Positions 15,698 to 17,508 of a stretch of DNA of 17,508 nt are shown here, one piece after another. Position 1 is the first letter of the stretch. Every line of letters begins with the position of its first letter. Source of the stretch: Deltaproteobacteria bacterium (GTDB taxonomy: Bacteria > Lernaellota > Lernaellaia > JACKCT01); contig JACKCT010000028.1 in assembly GCA_020633895.1 (NCBI GenBank), positions 1 through 17,508 on the forward strand, in the 5' to 3' direction. The translations under genes and the position numbers were made by a program. Under the pieces are notes generated by a model that had not been told where the DNA came from, searched no databases, and saw only the letters and a program-made list of their open reading frames with translations.

Positions 15698-15799
15698 TTC
15701 GGCTGGACACTAATCCGCAAGTTGCTCGGAGCGAAGCGACTTTCACCAAGGAGCGTTCGACAACGCGCCAGCGCTCTTAGTCGGCGCCGACTACGGCAC

Positions 15800-17296
15800 T
15801 CAACAGCCGCAGGCGGAGTCGTCGCCACTGTCGTTGGATCGGAATTTGTCGTCATCATCGTCGCCGTCGCCGGGGGAAACGGGCGTGGTGACGGTGGTCG
15901 TGGTCGGGAGGGTGCCGTTGGTGAGGTATTCGCCGACGCCGTTGGTGAAGGAGATCGCGAATTTGCCGTAGATGTCCGGGGCGTCGGGTTCGGCGCAGGA
16001 GGCGGTGCCTCCGTAGAGTTGGCCGATGACCTGATGGTCGTCGTTGAGCAGCGACGCGCCGGAGGAGCCGGGCTCGGTGGTGCCCAATGCGCCGGGGTCG
16101 GAATCGCCTTCCACATAGTGGACGAAGTGGAAATTGTCCGGGTTGGTGCTCAGCCCGTTGATGTCCTGCACCGGGATTTTGGAACCGAAGGCGATGCGTT
16201 TGTAGTCGCCCTGGGGATGGTGGATGACGGACAGGCCGCCGTCGCCGATATCCGGGCTGTCGGTGGTCCAACCCAGGTAGGTGGTGCCGTCCGGCGGGTC
16301 TTCGTCGAGCAGGAGAAAGGACACGTCGGTGCCCGCCGCGACGGTTTCCGTATACAGCAACGTCGCGCCCGCGGAGGTTGGGCGGGAGTTGCGATCGACG
16401 GGCGTGCCGTTGCATCCGTCGGTTTCGTAGCCCCAGAAGGCCAGCAGCGAAGACGCGCCCGAATTGGACCCCACGCAGTGATTGGCCGTGAGGAACCAGG
16501 GCTGGAGGGTGCCGTCCAGGTCGTTGAGCAGTGTGCCGGTGCAGACGAAGTCGCCGCTGCCCTGGGAGATCAGGTAGGTCGCGATGCCCGATTTGATGTC
16601 GGCGAATTCCGAATAGCAGTTCACGTCCAGGTTGCAGGTTCCGGCAAGTTTCGGCGCGCCGAGGAAATCCTTGAACCCATGGCTGACGCGCGCCACGTCA
16701 ATGTCCGGCTCGGCGTCCCCGTCGGCGATGAATTCCAGCGTCAGCGCCTCGCCGAAGATCGCCGGACCCCAGAACGCCTCCGGATCCTGGCTGGCCGTGG
16801 GCGCCACGCGCCGGGCCGGGCCGTCGTCGCCGTAAATCCACAGTTCGCCCTCGGCGTCCTCCACGATGCCGGTCAGGAACGGCCGCAGGTAATGGGCGTC
16901 GGGCGATTCGATGCGCGTGCGCCAGGAGACGGCGCCGTCGTCCAAGGTGGTGCGTTGCCAGACCAGGGGAGCGTCGTCGGCCAGATCGATGGACATGCCC
17001 ACGACGCGGCGCTTCTCGGCCGGGTCGGCTTCAATGGCTACAAGCCGCGTCCGCGCTTGTTCGATGAGGGCGTCGGCGACGACGAACCGGGCGGTGCGTT
17101 CCAGGGGAAGACGACGGGCGAGCAACGGCGCTTCGTCCGCCTGTTTCGCGACGGCCGACTTGGGCGAGACGATCGCGTGGACCTGGACAATGCGCGCCGT
17201 CGGCTTGGCGGGATTGGTCCAGGCGACGGCGGCCAGGATGAGCAAAGTTCCGGTCAGGGCCAGGCCCGCCACGTGACGGGCGAAATCGCGATGCAT
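15800..17296 (-). CDS. Secreted trypsin-fold serine protease, lysyl-endopeptidase-like, with Asp-rich Cys-Gly-Cys tail
   Basis: 498 aa. A hydrophobic signal segment (about 8-26) is followed by an N-terminal region of about 190 residues, probably a propeptide. The S1 catalytic domain runs from about 205 to 460. Its triad is H273 in FLTANHCVG, D324 in TDVSFLLLDEDPP and S412 in GSSGASLL. CTGTLLND and the TANHC disulphide pattern follow Achromobacter protease I and related lysyl endopeptidases. Lys specificity is not proven by the sequence. A Thr-rich linker leads to an Asp-rich tail that ends in SACGC. The ATG at 17296 has GGAG 8 nt upstream; the leader contains two strong hairpins. No adjacent gene shares its strand. 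It should act outside the cell or at the surface. The Cys-Gly-Cys terminus is shared with the glycosidase at 194-2755. Confidence 0.9.
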   Translation of the reverse strand: MHRDFARHVAGLALTGTLLILAAVAWTNPAKPTARIVQVHAIVSPKSAVAKQADEAPLLARRLPLERTARFVVADALIEQARTRLVAIEADPAEKRRVVGMSIDLADDAPLVWQRTTLDDGAVSWRTRIESPDAHYLRPFLTGIVEDAEGELWIYGDDGPARRVAPTASQDPEAFWGPAIFGEALTLEFIADGDAEPDIDVARVSHGFKDFLGAPKLAGTCNLDVNCYSEFADIKSGIATYLISQGSGDFVCTGTLLNDLDGTLQPWFLTANHCVGSNSGASSLLAFWGYETDGCNGTPVDRNSRPTSAGATLLYTETVAAGTDVSFLLLDEDPPDGTTYLGWTTDSPDIGDGGLSVIHHPQGDYKRIAFGSKIPVQDINGLSTNPDNFHFVHYVEGDSDPGALGTTEPGSSGASLLNDDHQVIGQLYGGTASCAEPDAPDIYGKFAISFTNGVGEYLTNGTLPTTTTVTTPVSPGDGDDDDDKFRSNDSGDDSACGC

Positions 17297-17310
17297 TCAA
17301 ATATCTCCAA

Positions 17311-17357
17311 GATCGAGGCGACGGGGTCGGCCCCCGCGTCGCCGGACAATCTCGATC
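17311..17357 (-). promoter_or_regulatory. Nested hairpin in the protease leader, next to the ribosome site
   Basis: On the minus strand, GATCGAG (17357-17351) pairs with CTCGATC (17317-17311). Inside, GCGACG pairs with CGTCGC, with a further GGG/CCC stem above. The outer stem ends 2 nt before the GGAG ribosome site (17308-17305). A two-tier fold this close to the start could control translation or mRNA stability. No known riboswitch is recognised. Confidence 0.45.
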
Positions 17358-17367
17358 AAATCAAAAT

Positions 17368-17404
17368 CACACCTTCACTCGAACGGTGTTCTCGCGAAAG
17401 TGCG
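17368..17404 (-). other. Conserved 37-nt hairpin, copy 2
   Basis: Same length as 2785-2821, with 29 of 37 positions identical. Apical pairs 15-23 and 16-22 change from G-C to A-T, and pair 2-36 from A-T to G-T. The lower stem and the tandem G-A mismatch are kept. The preceding GGGCGC also matches GGGTGC before copy 1. It lies 72 nt upstream of the protease ATG on the same strand. Confidence 0.65.
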
Positions 17405-17423
17405 GCGCCCATCGTTTTCAATT

Positions 17424-17453
17424 CCTCGGACCAACCGTCCTCGGACCAACCCG
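17424..17453 (+). repeat. Two tandem 15-bp direct repeats
   Basis: CCTCGGACCAACC occurs twice with a 15-bp period (17424 and 17439), upstream of the protease. It resembles the GGACCAAACCGCT part of the full repeat (2921-2933). Confidence 0.6.
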
Positions 17454-17476
17454 CTCCAAGCAGGTCGCGGTTCCGA
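17450..17476 (+). repeat. Intergenic repeat, 3' module, degenerate copy
   Basis: CCCGCT, then GGTCGCGGTTCCGA, matches the 3' module GGTCGCGGCTCTGA with two changes. It places a repeat on the upstream side of the protease gene. Confidence 0.55.
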
Positions 17477-17508
17477 GCGGGCGTGACCGTTTTCCCACAA
17501 CATTCGAG

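Larger units (their letters stand above)
15453..15799. other. Repeat-rich non-coding region between convergent genes
   Basis: 347 bp between the DUF302 stop and the protease stop. It contains the 15482-15634 element, an extra repeat module at 15672-15697, and a perfect 7-bp hairpin GTCAAAC/GTTTGAC at 15650-15672 with a 9-nt loop. I see no convincing gene or T-tract terminator. Short open frames here translate the repeat itself. Confidence 0.7.

Overview
This GC-rich window looks like part of the chromosome of a free-living, Gram-negative, probably uncultured bacterium. The evidence is an outer-membrane beta-barrel, a lipobox lipoprotein and secreted enzymes with Asp-rich tails. Those tails recall deltaproteobacteria-like or Myxococcota-like metagenome-assembled genomes, but the taxon assignment is an inference and is weak. 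I see no rRNA, tRNA, CRISPR array, transposase or integrase.

Layout. (1) 1-2991: a secreted GH84-type beta-N-acetylglucosaminidase ending in Asp8-Gly-Cys-Gly-Cys, flanked on both sides by copies of an intergenic repeat. (2) 2992-4476 (-): a SAM methyltransferase joined to a C-terminal beta-domain resembling the Wzt carbohydrate-binding domain. (3) 4658-6366: a small four-helix membrane protein, translationally coupled (TGATG) to a 23S rRNA m5U methyltransferase of the RlmD/RumA family. (4) 6432-8483: an isolated AT-rich gene, compositionally foreign, coding for a GHKL ATPase fused to a C-terminal PD-(D/E)XK nuclease-like domain. It is the best candidate for an undescribed one-gene defence or genome-maintenance system. 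(5) 8539-9215 (-): a lipoprotein with an Ig-like fold and its terminator. (6) 9584-12016: a DUF366 protein and an asparagine synthetase, 3 bp apart. (7) 12126-13202: an outer-membrane barrel. (8) 13409-14950: a peroxidase-like protein and radical SAM protein ArsS, the paired genes of the arsenosugar biosynthesis neighbourhood. (9) 15057-15452: a DUF302 protein. (10) 15453-17508: a second repeat-flanked secreted enzyme, a lysyl-endopeptidase-like serine protease on the minus strand that also ends in an Asp-rich stretch plus Cys-Gly-Cys.

Three cross-window patterns stand out. The two secreted enzymes are unrelated, yet share the terminal Cys-Gly-Cys after Asp-rich sequence. Both, and only they in this window, lie between copies of the same intergenic repeat. 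Next to each is a copy of a 37-nt hairpin, and the two copies differ by compensatory base-pair changes, so the fold itself appears to be conserved.
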